Below are positions 31,666-44,110 of a stretch of DNA of 64,000 bases, piece by piece. The notes below the pieces were generated by a model that saw only the letters and a program-made list of their open reading frames with translations, ran no database searches and was not told the origin of the DNA. The position numbers were made by a program, and so were the translations under genes. Position 1 is the first letter of the stretch; the number at the start of each line of letters is the position of its first letter. This DNA is from Cristatella mucedo (lineage: Eukaryota > Bryozoa > Phylactolaemata > Cristatellidae). The stretch is taken from positions 535,501 through 599,500 of the forward strand of contig WPIO01000144.1 of the NCBI GenBank assembly GCA_009760855.2. Reading direction: 5' to 3'.

Positions 31666-32689
31666 TGAGGCACGAGGGGGCTAACATTGGCCAAGCAGTT
31701 TACGTAGGTATACAAGAGGTTTGCCTGGCAGGGATTTCGCACTCGAACTTTACTCAGAATTCGTTGATCAAATGAAAGCCATTACGGATTTGTGAGCAAA
31801 AGAGACATGAAGTTGTACTATAAAACGACGATCCTAATTTCTAAAAAAATTGTTTACTTTTATTAAGTATTATCATGCTGGGTGGTGGTCGTTAAAAAAT
31901 TATCGAGACGTCTCATGCATAGATTTCAAACTTTTTGAGGTTTGCTAGTTTCTTAGGGTTTCTCTGAGATCTTTCTGAACGTTGATATCGGTCTTATTAT
32001 TAAAGAATGTTTGCACTGCAGATCTTTTTAAATTGCAGTAGTTAGTACGCATATTCTATGCTGACCTTACTTGATAATATTTGCAATCTTTTTATTTACT
32101 CATGAAGTCTGTTTTTCAGTGTCAGGACTGCCAGATCCGATGGAATTTCTAAAGCGCATTAAGTGCCACCATTTGACGAGTTCTACGCTAATTGTTGGCC
32201 CCTAGCTGCTTGCAATCGTGTTATGAAATGCATTTGCTTCGTATTTATTGGGAACAAAAGGCGAGAATAAAAATAGCACATACCTATTGGCATGTCACAA
32301 AAATATCAAAACATGTTTGAAAGGCTAGCTTGTCGATATGCATGATTGCACCATAAGTGACGTCCACACACACACAGATGTGCTAATATGAAATCCATCA
32401 TATTTCTCTCATTTTAATCTCGTTAGCTGCGATGCTCACATCCATTCAGCAGTTTCGCTTAAAAGCACTCACCCTTTTATCCGCATTTTTTCTTCAGAGT
32501 TCTTTCGCCCTTTGCTACGAGTAAGCCTCACAGACGGCGCAAAGTGCCGGGCTAGCTTCACTGCAGCGTGGCTGAGAGGCGCGGAGAATATAAGGCCAGA
32601 GCGCGAGGAAAAGCCCATGCTGAGTCGCATGTAAGTTTTGCGGAAATCCGGGGCACTACTTCCTATGATGGATTTCAAGCTGCTGCTGT

Positions 32690-34450
32690 ACAATGCTTCG
32701 TGTGGAAATAATAGTAGCTGCGTCGCAGTTCAAGTATCGGGGTAGATAGGCTGGTCCAGCGAGTCCAGTTGGCTATCGTGGAAGAGCGCAGAAGCGCTGC
32801 GCCATGCAATTGTTCGGCAAAACCAGAACACTGTTGCCCATAATGTGGAATGAAAATCGCAGCTGCACATTGCCTAATAACGAAATGCAACGTTCAGCTG
32901 AGCTCAAAATTATGCTGCAGCCTGGGCCATTGGAGGAGAGTGTTAGATAGCCCGTGCTGATTTGCTATACATTGTGAGGGAAGACTTTTTTTTTAGCAGT
33001 TTGGATTCAAATCTAAAATCCTCTGGATACTTTAGTTCGTATGCTCGTATTCCTCTTAGTTTGTGCGCTCCCAAAGCCTGAAAATAGCACCCGTCTTGCG
33101 TCTCAACATCTCCTGAATTGTCCACATTTAAAAAACAACTAAAAATTTATTAAGCACAGCGTGTAGTGGGTTCCTGTGATTCGTTCTTTATGTGCTGCTA
33201 ATGCGTGCTGACGCTGCATGCTGCCACTAACTAAACTTGCATGCTGACCCTGTGCATGTCAGCCCTAATCATGTTATTCTTGCTATTTATTAAACACGGT
33301 ACTACTAACCATTTGATGGTGCCTCTTTTGCAGCAAATGGAAAGTACCTATAAAGAGTTCTGCAGGAGCTCCGTGAAGTGCATTATTCTTATTATTTTTG
33401 CAAACCGAAGTTTCACATCGGATATTGTGGAGAAGCCTGCTGTATGGAAGTTTGATCGCATGACGAGACCGGCTAGCCCGGGCCATCAAAGCCTTAGCAT
33501 GAGTACGTTTGCGCCATATGATATGGAATCCGGTTGGTATATTCAAAACACTGTTTTCTATAATGTGGAATGAAAATTAAAGCTGAGCTACGATTTTCCA
33601 TTTTTATCGTGCTTGTTTTTAATCCAGCTTGAGAAATCAGATGAAATTAAGCGGATAAACTTGCAAAATAGCTTGCTGTATTTAAAAATAGAAAAACCAC
33701 CTGTACGATAGTGTTTTGAAATAGCAGCTGCATCGCAGTTGGACTATTTACGGCCGCCATTTGGACCGGCCACTTTGAGGCCAAAGCTTAAGTACTTACA
33801 CTTAAGCACAATCGGCAGAGAATTGATGTGTAAACATGGCGTAAGGTTATCATTAATTTGACGTGAAATTTATGGTTGGGCAAAGCTTTTTTTTTGGGGA
33901 AACGGCAGCTGTATATCGCTGCTCAAACATTTTGGAACGCCATTTGGGCGGGACCATTGGAGGCCATAGTAAAAAAATGCTCAAGCTCAATTGCGTGGAA
34001 CTTAATGAGAAAACGCGGAGGGTTATTCTCTATAATTAGAAATGCAAACCCCAGCTGAGCGAAACGTTTAATAAAAATGGAAGCTACATTGCAGCTTTAT
34101 TATTTAGAGCTGCTGCGTGAAAAATTTAAGAATGTTGCATGAGAGTGCTCGTGACAAAAAGCGTGAAACAGAGTGAGTAGACGAGAAACGCTGTTTTATA
34201 TAGTTTAGAAACAAAGCCGCAGGCGTGCGAAGTTTTCTGATCAAATGGCAGCTTTATTGGACGTTGGATATTTTCGGCTGCAATTGAAACTGGTTAAGCG
34301 GAAACCATAGCACGAAAACGCGTTTAGGGCGATAGCGAGAAATTTGGTTGGTAAACGAGAAAAACGTTTGCTTATTGTTTAGAATCAAAACCACTGTTTC
34401 GTGAAGCATAGCTTGGATTGGCTGCAGTATCGCCTTCCGAATGTGTAAAA
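32690..34450 (+). repeat. Decayed tandem repeat, unit about 165-180 bases
   Basis: A unit start like GCAGCTGCATCGCAGTT recurs at about 32717, 33725, 33905, 34081, 34246 and 34413. A unit end like TATAATTAGAAATGCAAACC recurs at about 32850, 33558, 34030, 34198 and 34376. Spacing in the right half is 180, 176, 165 and 167. The array is interrupted by a LINE-A insertion. Confidence 0.65.
32995..33402 (+). mobile_element. LINE-A 3' fragment inside the tandem repeat
   Basis: C-terminal ORF2 DNA (TGTGCGCTCCCAAAGCCTG), 3' UTR (GCATGCTGCCACTAACTAAA) and a degraded stem-loop, ending ATTATTCTTATTATT. Confidence 0.8.
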
Positions 34451-34921
34451 TGACTGGCCGCAGGGGCGGAGCCAGGAGTTTCAGGTTGAGGGTCAAGGTA
34501 AGAATTTTCAGGTGGGAAGGGGGTAAGGTACAGTGCTACCGCACATAGAGCCCGAGGAAATTAGTACCAAGATGTAGGTACTTTCCTCTGTACGTTGGGA
34601 GTGGAGTGATTGACCACCCACTGTCTCAGCCAGTGGCTGAGTCGCTGGCACGGGCCATTTTAATCCATAGCATGAGTGTAGGAAAGCGTGTTAGATTGAA
34701 ATAACGTCAATGTACGCGTGACATCTATCAGTAGTTTGGAATAAGAAATTCAGTTTCCCGAAGTTCAGTGTGAAAGTAGCAACCTTATGATAGGGTGTTG
34801 CAACTTAACTCAGGTTATCGTTGCGACTAATATTTCACGCCTCATTGAGATCGCATTTAGGTTGCAGCAATCCATTTAATTAGGACAGGTCTCCCCATCT
34901 ATTATTAATCGTGGGAAAATA

Positions 34922-35746
34922 CAGCAGAACCTCGGCTTACGAGTATCTCGACATACGAGTGTTTCAAGATACGAGCTGTCTCTCGGCCGACTTTTGGCTT
35001 TGAGTTGCTAGCTAAAATTCGGGCTTAGGAGCTACGCTTCAGATACTCCGACCGCTAGTTGTCGCAGCGAGCGCTGCACTGCGTGCGGTCGCTCAAGCCT
35101 ATAGGGGTCTATAGGCAGCGAACGACATTCCGTTGGAAGATGCTGCCCTACGAACCGGACGCGACGCTCCCAGACAGACTCAAGCGAGCCATCGCGGTGC
35201 TAGGACGCACAAGATTACCAGACTCCGGTGTTGGATGCGACTACGTCATGTACAGCTAAGTCGCTACTGTACTCTAATTAGGCAATATCATCGTGTGTTC
35301 ATTGATTGCATAACTGATAATAATCGACACGTCTGGGTAAACGTGCAGCCAATACATAGAAAGCGAGAAAATCCCGGTGAAAAGGGCAAACGTCGGCGAC
35401 TAAAATATTCAGAGCCGGATATTCATTTCAGCCTTTCTCATCTAAATCTATTAGCATCTTAAAGTCTTCTGAACTCAAAGTTACTCCTATAGATTAGGAT
35501 AAATAAAACCCAGTTATTGGAGGATATTCTATTTTATTGTTTCAAGAAAACGTTCATTATTTATAAGTAAATTTTTAAATTTAAAAACATGTGACAAAAA
35601 TTAATTGTAGTTTATTTTTGGGGGTACGGAACGGATTAATAGAATTTCAATTCAATTCCATGGGAAAAATTGATTTGACATGCGAGTAATTTGAGGTACG
35701 AGCTCTGGCACGGAGCGAAATAAACTGGTAAGCTGAGGTACCACAG
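34922..35746. mobile_element. Pogo/Tigger-like non-autonomous DNA transposon
   Basis: Terminal inverted repeats: left CAGCAGAACCTCGGCTTACG, right (reverse complement) CTGTGGTACCTCAGCTTACC; 16 of 22 bases match. A TA dinucleotide lies on both sides (34920-34921 and 35747-35748), the target duplication of Tc1/mariner-pogo elements. Sub-terminal ATACGAG/GAGGTACGAG words recur near both ends. At 825 bases, with no DDE transposase frame, it would depend on a transposase in trans. Confidence 0.8.
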
Positions 35747-36039
35747 TATAGCAAAATTAACCTGCTGCTCAGTCTTACTTAGAGCAATGTAAAGTCGTGA
35801 AGATAGTGTGTGAGACCTGCTGTATATCTACACCAGGTACTTTGAAAGCCGATACTTAATTTCTAACAAGAGAACGTAAGTTTGGCTGCCAGGTTTTCTG
35901 TAATCGGCTATAGCCTGCCTTCTGGCTCTAAGTGATCTCTCAGAAACTGTAAAAGTTGTTTGGGCATAAGGCCTTCCATAAAGCTTTGCAACCTCATAAG
36001 TATTGTAGTCACAGTAGTAAGCTAAGTTAGGTACTAAGT

Positions 36040-37470
36040 TGATAAGGGATATTGGCTGCGGAAGGAAACACGTGACGCGCACGTTCCTCCCTCCATCCTC
36101 TCCAACGGCACCTTGCTTCACATTGCTTGGCTTGTCATTCCAGTTGATACGCCCGGCGCCTGCTCTCCAAGGCTCACCGGTAGCTGTGGCTCAGCCTTTA
36201 GCAGAACCGTGGCTCCCTCAAAGCTGTGGCTCTCCTCTCCCTAAAACGCTCAACATCCGCCTCGCGAGCTCGTCGAGCTATGGCTGCCCCGAATGCGGGA
36301 CCACGTGCAGGTCAACGACTTGCAAGACTTCATGGCCTACGCCAACCTCAGAAGCTAGGACTGGCTGTCGTTCGTCGCAGGCCAGGCCAAGAGTCGTGAG
36401 CGTTGGCGCAGCCGCAGGAGCGTCATGAGCATTTACAACGTCAGCCTGAGCTCCTTGAGCTCGGCGGTCCTTGCGACCTCGAGATACAAGATGCGACCTT
36501 GGGCATCTGCTGCACCTCAATGCATTGCATTGCGTTGTATTGCATTGCATTTCATCGTATCACATCTGCGGCTAACCGCACTGGTGTAGTGTTATGCAAT
36601 GATCCGGAACTAATGCTCATCGCCGCCTGCATACTAAATGGCTGCCTCCACTTCTAGGTGTCCCTTCCGCGTGGAAAACGGGTTTCACGAGCGTCATCTA
36701 CAAAATGGCTGAGCTCAGCCTCTGCCCAGTGCCGCTTCCCGCTTCACGCAAGCTCCTGTCCACTCTCGGGCTGCCGCTCGGCAGTACGACTTCCAGGTTG
36801 GCTGTGAGTTGCTGTCACAGCAGCAGCGAAAGGACTTCGCCAAGTGTGCTTATGGATGACTTGAGCAGTCCTTCCAAACGGAAAGCACTTTCGATGAGGT
36901 TAAAGATCAGTGAGGAGCTGGCTTTGTGTATTCCGCCTACCTCAATCTGCTGAACGCCTTCAGAAGCAAAACCACAAGTCTCCCTGCTCCGTCTGAGTAA
37001 GCATGCACATGTGGATGATAGCTTCTGCAAGTTCGTTGAGGTTCTGGTTCGAGTTCTCGTCGAGTTCTGGCCGGCTCGCTCTGGAGCTGCCAGAGCATGG
37101 AGAGGCGCTAGCAGTCTTTCCGATGACTGCAGGCGTTCAGCACGGTGACTATCTATAGCCAATCCCCTTCGCCTAACGTCGGAGCATGTTTTTAGACTCT
37201 CACGCAGTATGGAGATCTTGTAGCTGAGAGGAACCTTCCTGTTGGTCAGTGCCTTAGTCGATCTCGCCCTGTTTTCAGGCACGTCATCTGCTCTGCGGGC
37301 TCACCTGCCTGCAGGACCTGTGAAAATCTACAGGGTCGCCCAAACGGTTCAAAGGCCAGGGCGCCTCAACCACCCTGTATATCACTGGCATATCCCGAGC
37401 TGCTGAAGAATGATTCCTTGGGTTACCTTGGAGCCCCGCAAGATACTGGGCAACCTATGGCTACATCAGA
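36040..37470 (+). mobile_element. LINE-C relic (R2/NeSL-like RT), GC-rich
   Basis: Highly decayed. Plus-strand peptides in shifting frames recall R2/NeSL-type ORFs: PSAWKTGFTSVIYK near 36662, AYLNLLNAF near 36935 (compare D...NAFgsv of the palm) and SLGYLGAPQ near 37418. GC content is well above the flanks, like the second relic at 43440-44110. Confidence 0.45.
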
Positions 37471-38500
37471 GGAGGCCAGCTTTTCCCTCACGACGGACAT
37501 TTGAGCCTGGCTCAGGCAGGCCAGCCTTATGAGTACTAGCTGTTTTAGCAGCATCGTTCGTGTAGGAGCTGAAGAGCACTGCCAGCTGCTGGCATGGCTT
37601 GCAGTCGAAGATAAGGGATCAGCCACTGGAGGGTTCAAATTCAGGACCTCAGTCGTTAAGCTAGAGCACCCTGCCTCCTGAGCTATCGAAACACACCGCC
37701 CTCCCCCGTTAGCCCCCAGACAAAAGCTTGACGCATTGTCTAATTTCCTCCTTCTACATCTCGACTACCTATGTCGGGCGTGGCTTGAGCCTTAGGCAGC
37801 ACCGGCCAGAAAAGTTCCGATGAAGCTATTTCGGTTTGCTTTTCAGTCAGACATACTTTGAGAGGACTTTGCGCAGAGTTTTCCAGTCGTGCCTCCGCTC
37901 TCTCACGTGCCGAGGTCGCTGAGACTTGGAGGTCCGATTCGCACCGAGCGCCTCCCTCTCTCCTTCGGCTGTGTGCAAGAAAATCACGAATGTTATGCTC
38001 ATCCGATGCCGCCAAGTCGCATGTTAAGGCCTCGATCCAGCCGTGGCCGGTCTGGTATGCCGTCGTTCTGAATTTTAAATTGATATATAAGATGCATATG
38101 TGACGTCATTTTACTTGGGTGCAGCTGAGACACGAAATTGGTATGACCTGTTATTACTTGGCTTCTCTGCTTCGGACAGAGCTAGCAGATAGTTTAGGAT
38201 GTATTTAATTCATACGACCACAGTGCAGCTAATTCCACACCGGTAGCTACATAACTCAATAGGCTATTGTGTGAATGGTGGCAGATACTTTAAGCTTATA
38301 ACTTAAATTATATGAGTTCTTCTGGGTTGGTGAAATTAGAGTTTAGAAATTTTAGTCGGACACCAAAAAAAGTTGGGATTTCTAGGTATGTTTCCCATTC
38401 ATTAATCTGGAATAGACAGTATTGCAATAGGACTTACGTGATTGGATAAAGATTAGTGCAAGTTTTGACTGAATGTAATCTGGCTGAACTTAATGACAAA
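37471..38500. other. Region downstream of gene 2, no confident feature
   Basis: The GC-rich part fades at about 38050. Nothing with splice sites or family pattern. Confidence 0.35.
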
Positions 38501-38504
38501 ACAA

Positions 38505-38510
38505 TTTATT
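38505..38510 (-). promoter_or_regulatory. Poly(A) signal of gene 2
   Basis: AATAAA on the minus strand (GTGAATAAATTG), about 190 bases after the gene 2 stop codon. Confidence 0.6.
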
Positions 38511-38699
38511 CACTTTAGAACTGCGTAACTACATAAAAATAAAACAGTCTCATGGTAGTTTACATTTCCTTACCAACCTTAAGATAAACACCACTTAAAA
38601 TAATCTGGCCGAGGCCACAATGGAAGTTTTAGCTTGATTGCAACATCAACTACTTGTTAACGTTAGTTGATTTGTTTCCACTGTGTTTACGTTTCACAA

Positions 38700-39193
38700 C
38701 TAAGTGTCAGGATTTTCATCAGGCTCATGGTCTAATCTTCTCAAAATATTCTCCATTAGTACTTGATTACTCACAATTGCACCAACCTTGGTAAATTCTA
38801 TTATGATACTTAGTTTTGACATTGCATATCTACGTAGCACCTCTTTAGCAGTCAATTCCTTAAAGTCAGATGGACATCGCCTTGAGCTGTTATTCATGGA
38901 AGTGTCCCCGTTCAATTTCGAGATGTGGTTCCTAGAAATTAATTTTATGGCTGACTTTTCTCTTAAATCCGGGTCCTCATCGATAGTTGTTAGTTCGTGA
39001 TTGGTAGGTTTGGACTGTGTTGAAACTTCTATTACGTGGCTCTGGAGAGGTTGAATCTTGTTGGATTCAGATTTTGACATTTCCTTTGTTATAGTCTTAT
39101 GAGCCTTAATTTTATGATACGCTAACAGCAAAAAACCAATGGTCACTATAACCGTAAATGTAATTCCAGAAACGGTGACTGAATTCATCAAAC
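38700..39193 (-). CDS. Gene 2 last exon: transmembrane span and cytoplasmic tail
   Basis: 494 bases, entered in phase 1 through a textbook acceptor (CCATCCTTTTTTAG ending at 39194) and ending at TAG (38700-38702). After a short stalk (LMNSVTVSG) comes the hydrophobic span ITFTVIVTIGFLLLAYH, then a basic stop-transfer KIKAHKTITKEMSK. The tail is about 135 residues, rich in Ser/Thr/Lys, ending RRLDHEPDENPDT. No kinase, phosphatase, ITAM or SH2-binding motif is evident. Together with the FN3 and stalk exons upstream it makes a type I single-pass receptor with a short non-enzymatic tail. Confidence 0.75.
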
Positions 39194-39651
39194 CTAAAAA
39201 AGGATGGTAACTTTAACTTTTCAAGTAATGTTAGCTTCACAAAAATTGCATATGCTTGATATATCGAAGAGATTTTATGGAATAACGAACACGGCCGCTT
39301 TTTATTAATCACAGGAAATCTTGCTCAAGGCATTATTTGTGCAAATGATCGTAAATCCTGTCCAGAATTTGTATGGGGTTATCTTATTAAACCTCGATGC
39401 TAAAATAGTCTGAGCTTGCTCGAATTATAGAGGGTAGAGTAATGGGTCGTTTAGCCAAATTTTTACGAGCTGCATTGATTCAGAATATCTTAGTAAACTA
39501 TTCAAGCCATGTCCAATGCCTCTTACAGTTTTGTCGTTGTAATATTTGAGTTAACAGCTGCATCCCCGTATAAAGGTAGATATTTCACAATGTGCATTAG
39601 GTAAGATGCAAAGGTGCTGCGTTATATAAATGTGCTGCTACTATTTCCCTG

Positions 39652-39720
39652 CAATAATAATAATAATAATTCACCTGATAAAGCGCCCTCAGAGAACTTA
39701 ATCTCTCTCTAGGCGCTTAG
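39652..39720 (-). mobile_element. LINE-A 3' tip
   Basis: (AAT)n tail plus a well-kept stem-loop (AAAGCGCCCTCAGAGAACTT, then TCTCTAGGCGCTT) and nothing more. It lies in the DNA upstream of the gene 2 last exon. Confidence 0.85.
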
Positions 39721-40047
39721 ACGCAAGAATAACGTAAAAAGATGGCCAATAGGAAGCACTATGCTTAGTTTCGAAGCTTTCGAAACAAGCTTTGTATTTG
39801 ACTGTAGACCACCATTGCCTTCTAGATTTCGCTCCATTTGGCTCGACACAAATGTAGCAACCAGGCCTTTGAATACATTTATATATTTTTATACGATTGT
39901 GTAATTATAGTTTGAAGTTATTATTTTAAGCTCAATTATAAATAAAACGAGCCAGCTAGAATCACTAGACTAATTTCTTTCGAAAGGGATTTTATTTCCG
40001 TTTAAAAGTGGCTTCGAGCTTGTCGATGTGATTCTTGCATAACATTT

Positions 40048-40117
40048 GTCGATACATTTATTTATGGCTCATATATATATATATATATATATATGAGCCA
40101 TAAATAAATGTATCGAC
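40048..40117. repeat. 70-base near-perfect palindrome with AT centre
   Basis: GTCGATACATTTATTTATGG...CTCATATATAT is mirrored as ATATATGAG...CCATAAATAAATGTATCGAC, centre at about 40082. A further (AT)n run follows (40121-40149). Confidence 0.95.
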
Positions 40118-40151
<34 letters not shown>

Positions 40152-40867
40152 AAGCTGCTTATTCTGTCAACATTGGTATGGCTCCGTTGATCTCGAATCG
40201 AAGAAATGTATTATAAATATATTGACATTTCTGATAATTATGCATCGCCTGAATCTTTTTACCCCAGAAACGGTGATACAACTCAGATAAACCCGAATAA
40301 AGAAGTGGGCGACGCTTCATAGAAACTCAATCAAGACTACCTCAGTAAGGCAGCCCAGAAATGCAGAATGAATGGGCTGAAATAAGATTACCGACAGAAA
40401 TATCTAAATCCACAATGACCTATATAAGGAAATACTATCGCTCACACAAAAATGGCGCTATTAGATTTATCAGTCGATCACAGTAAATCTAGCATATCAA
40501 GCTACGCATAAACTCGAACTATTTTATTTTAGAAGAATTAAGGTAAGACGCAGAGTAAAGAGTTTTGCAAGTCTAGCCGATACTCCAGTAGGGCGAGTAC
40601 CATATTGGCCTGTTTCTTGTCTGAATCGTCTAACTGAATTTGTTCATCTACTGGAATATACTCACAGTAGCACCTTACGTCAATGCTATAACATTCTTCT
40701 TGTGAGTGGCTATCTTTTAAGCGAGATCCCATTTTTAGAAACAGTTGATAAGACCATGTAAATGGTCAACGGGATTCATATGCGGAAATTAATGAAATGA
40801 TATCATATGAAATTAAATTTGCTCCAATTCGTAAGAAAGCAAACCGCATACGGCACTGCCGCTATTA

Positions 40868-41036
40868 TGCATAGAGCTGAATCGCTGCAAACAGGAAGCG
40901 CATCTCCAGAACTGCTAAGTCTGAGTAAAAATATGGCCATGTGGTTTGATTAAATCGAATGAATCGATGACCTAACTGACCCAGGACCAATGATCTCTGC
41001 TGGCCACCACAAACGACTCCTGGTAAATATGAAAAC
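40868..41036 (-). pseudogene. Possible F-type lectin C-terminal relic in a gene 2 intron
   Basis: Minus-strand frame after a fair acceptor (CATATTTACCAG): VVCGGQQRSLVLGQ, then HRFIRFNQTTWPYFYSDLAV and LEMRFLF. The strand order and the ending resemble the closing half of the gene 1 lectin domain (NNVLTLCEVIVYG). No usable donor precedes the TAA stop, so it is probably dead. Confidence 0.3.
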
Positions 41037-41039
41037 ATT

Positions 41040-43060
41040 TGGAAATTCAACTTACTGCTGTATCGCTTGGTCGTTTCTCTATTGCATGGGGTACGAGCTG
41101 ATCTGGGCTGTTAGTGGGCGTCGTATACATAAGCTCGCAGCCTTAAGTATTTCCAACATGCATTAGGCTCAGTTCCCCTATAAGCTATTCGCAGCCGGAG
41201 ATTTCCCGGAGAAAATCGAGCTGACCTTTAAGCGAACCCGGTTATTTTAATGAATATGTCAATTGCTACTTATAGAAAACTTGTGTTTTCACTTTCTACC
41301 CACTGTATTCAAAATGTTTCCTTAATCGAAATCAATTTTCAGTAAGACAGCTTACTGGTAAACATTGGGCAGGCAGGCAATTCCGATAGGTTGAAGAAAA
41401 ATGCATAAAAAAAGTGAGTTGGGTGCAGGTCTCGAAAATATTTGAACAATTATTCATCTGAAGAACTTTTAAGATGGCACATTGGCTGAAAAAGTGCAGT
41501 AAGTAATAGGGTCAGAAGCAAGTTGTCTTTGCACAGTAATTAACCATAGCTACATCCTTGTTGCCCATGCTGGACGCTGGACATAGGCCCGAGAATAGCT
41601 GTGCAGTCAGAGTACCTTCTGCCAGATATAGCTCCAGTTATGCAGGCACTCAGACGAAGCACAGAATAGCTGCATATTAGGCCACCCATACGATTATTAG
41701 AACGGTTACACTAGATTAAATAATATCAGCATCTTCCAAGGCTATGGTTAGTAGAAATTTCTAGGACCCATTGTAAGAGTAAGGTGGTTTGAGTAATATG
41801 AGAATTAGTGCTCAATCTAAGCCTTTTTGAACCGTGAACATGCTGCAAAGCTAGGCATATAAAATAGACGTGAATGGATTATTGAGGTAAGTTTAATCTT
41901 AACTAATTTTTGCGCTCGTACCGGACTGAGTAACTGTATGTTAATTTAGCATGTGAGTTTAATAGTAATTTCTTCTATGGAACATGTATAATAGTTCAAT
42001 CATTCCTTAAGCTAGGGCCATAAGCTGGATCACACAATACCACTGATTATTCAGCGATTTAGCTCTAGCTAGATTGTTTTAATTAATTTAATCAATCTGT
42101 TAAATGCGATGAGTATACTGTAGGTTAACACCATAGATAATATATTCAATATCAATTTTCCCTAATAAATTTATATATACGTTTAATGTCAATTCGCGGC
42201 TTGCTGTTCTTTCTGATGCATTAAACATCATGTGCTGCACGCTTATCCTAATTAAAAATACCTAAACAGTGCCTTTAATATAAAGTATAACACTCAGCTA
42301 AAGATGAATGCTATCAAATTTTCTTCAAAGAAAAAAATATATCAAGTAAACACCATACACAATAATTGATTAATAAGAATACTTTTCTAAACTATAGTTG
42401 TATAATTAATTTCGAGGAACTAATATCGGACTTCAGCTTGCTTCTATTTAAAAATAAAAGTATTGAAAGACTTTTTTTTTTATAAAATTTGACTATCGGG
42501 ATTTAAGTTAATTAGTTAGGAGTGGGAATATTAATTTAGGCACCAGCAACACAAGCTTGTGTCTAAAAATAAGAGAACATCATTTAAGGTTAGAAGCAAT
42601 TGAAAATTGGGATGTAGAGATTTTCTATTAGTTAGCTGTGAATGAGTTCTCGCCGTTGCACAAAAACATTAAACAGGGTCCAACTTAAAAAACTTTGATG
42701 GGGGAGCTTTAACGATCATTACGTGACATTGAAAGATATATTTATCTATAGTGCCGAGTGTAATAATATTCCATAGAAAGTCAATACACGATAATTCCGA
42801 AGGTATAACTGAACTTTCTGTAATCTTATAACTATGAAGATGCCATGTCTTTTCCGTTGTAATTGCACCAAGTTAATGAAAGTCGTGAAAGAGATTTCCA
42901 AATTTTCTGGATGAAATGTGTTTACGTGCTGAGCCTTCTTGTCTGTAAGTTTCTTTCTAAGCCAAGGATAGTTGGAAAATCACAACTCGAGGGCAGATTT
43001 AATTTGCAGCAGAAGGTAAACACCAATGGCTTAATTAAAGCAGGAGCATACATTTGTGTG
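41040..43060. other. AT-rich intron-like stretch
   Basis: No exon or repeat recognised. Confidence 0.4.
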
Positions 43061-43166
<106 letters not shown>

Positions 43167-43439
43167 TCCGTAAGACTATACAATTAAAAGCACATTATCT
43201 AGACAGTTCTACATTATAATGCAAATGTAAAATCATTGAAAAGCAGAGAAAAAGGTAATGTCGACCTTCAGAAGGATGATGACCTCAGGGAAGGAGCTTG
43301 CTTTCTGATCGTGATACAAATTACATGACCCAAACTTTAAAAAGGAGGTGGCATAAAGCGAGTCAAGTGTGAGTGTTTAAACCTGAAAGCTACTATAGAA
43401 AAAAATTCACAATTGGAATTTTTTCAAACATTCTAAGCC

Positions 43440-44110
43440 CGTCAATGTCTACGAATCATTGTGGCAACCCACCGGCGATGTCAGAGTCACATCCCCTTGT
43501 CTACGACTTGTTTTCCTTATCGACGCAGCTGTAGGGACGGTAGGGCTGTAGGAACTTGTCTCAGCAGCAGAGAAGGCCGCCAACACTCGTGGCCTACGCT
43601 TCCGCCACGTGAAATGCTGCTCCCTCGGCCAGCTCGGCAAGAGCCGCACGACGGTTAGAGACCAGCTGCCTAATGCTGACAGCCCCAGCCTGCCCGACGG
43701 TGAAGCAGTTGTATACCTGGGCGCCAACCAGGGCCCCGGCTACCCCAGGGAGGAAATCGAGGTGGCGTGCCCCTACCTAACGAAGGACACCAATGCACTT
43801 CACGCCTCTCTCCTTACCCCAAGTCAGAATTTGGATTCCTTGAGGACGTTCTTACTACCCAGGCTCGATTAGCTTAACTATGCCGGGCAGGGATAGTGCG
43901 TGGCCGGCTGCTAGCACCACCCGAGTCTGCTGCCATGCGCACGTGCAGAATTGCCTGCTGCCGCCTCCAAGGCTCGTCAGCTCGTCACTTCCGGTTCGCT
44001 CCGCGGAGGCTGGTGTGCGGGGTATGGTGCGACTCCGGGGCAATACATCAATCCAACGAGTCACAAAGGCGCTGTGATACCGGCTGGACCTGTTGGCCTG
44101 GGGATAAATT
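43440..44110 (+). mobile_element. LINE-C fragment: R2/NeSL-like RT C-terminal part
   Basis: Plus-strand frame around 43555-43875: LVSAAEKAANTRGLRFRHVK CCSL, then GEAVVYLGANQG and ALHASLLTPSQNLDSLRTFL LPRL. The order (GL.f...KC.SL, YLG..G, S.LtP.Q.ld.lrtFllPrL) is that of the region after the YADD box in R2/NeSL-type retrotransposons. Upstream, LVYDLFSL stands where ..ADDLvlL is expected, missing residues of the box. It ends in decayed frames near 44100. Confidence 0.55.

Noticed and set aside
36815-37282. 155-codon minus-strand frame
   Set aside because: GC-rich shadow frame opposite the LINE-C relic; the composition is Arg/Ser/Leu-rich without motif.
40660-40732. Minus-strand frame with a GTGAGT donor (EECYSIDVRCYC)
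   Set aside because: No convincing acceptor and no domain; it remains only a weak candidate for a gene 2 exon.
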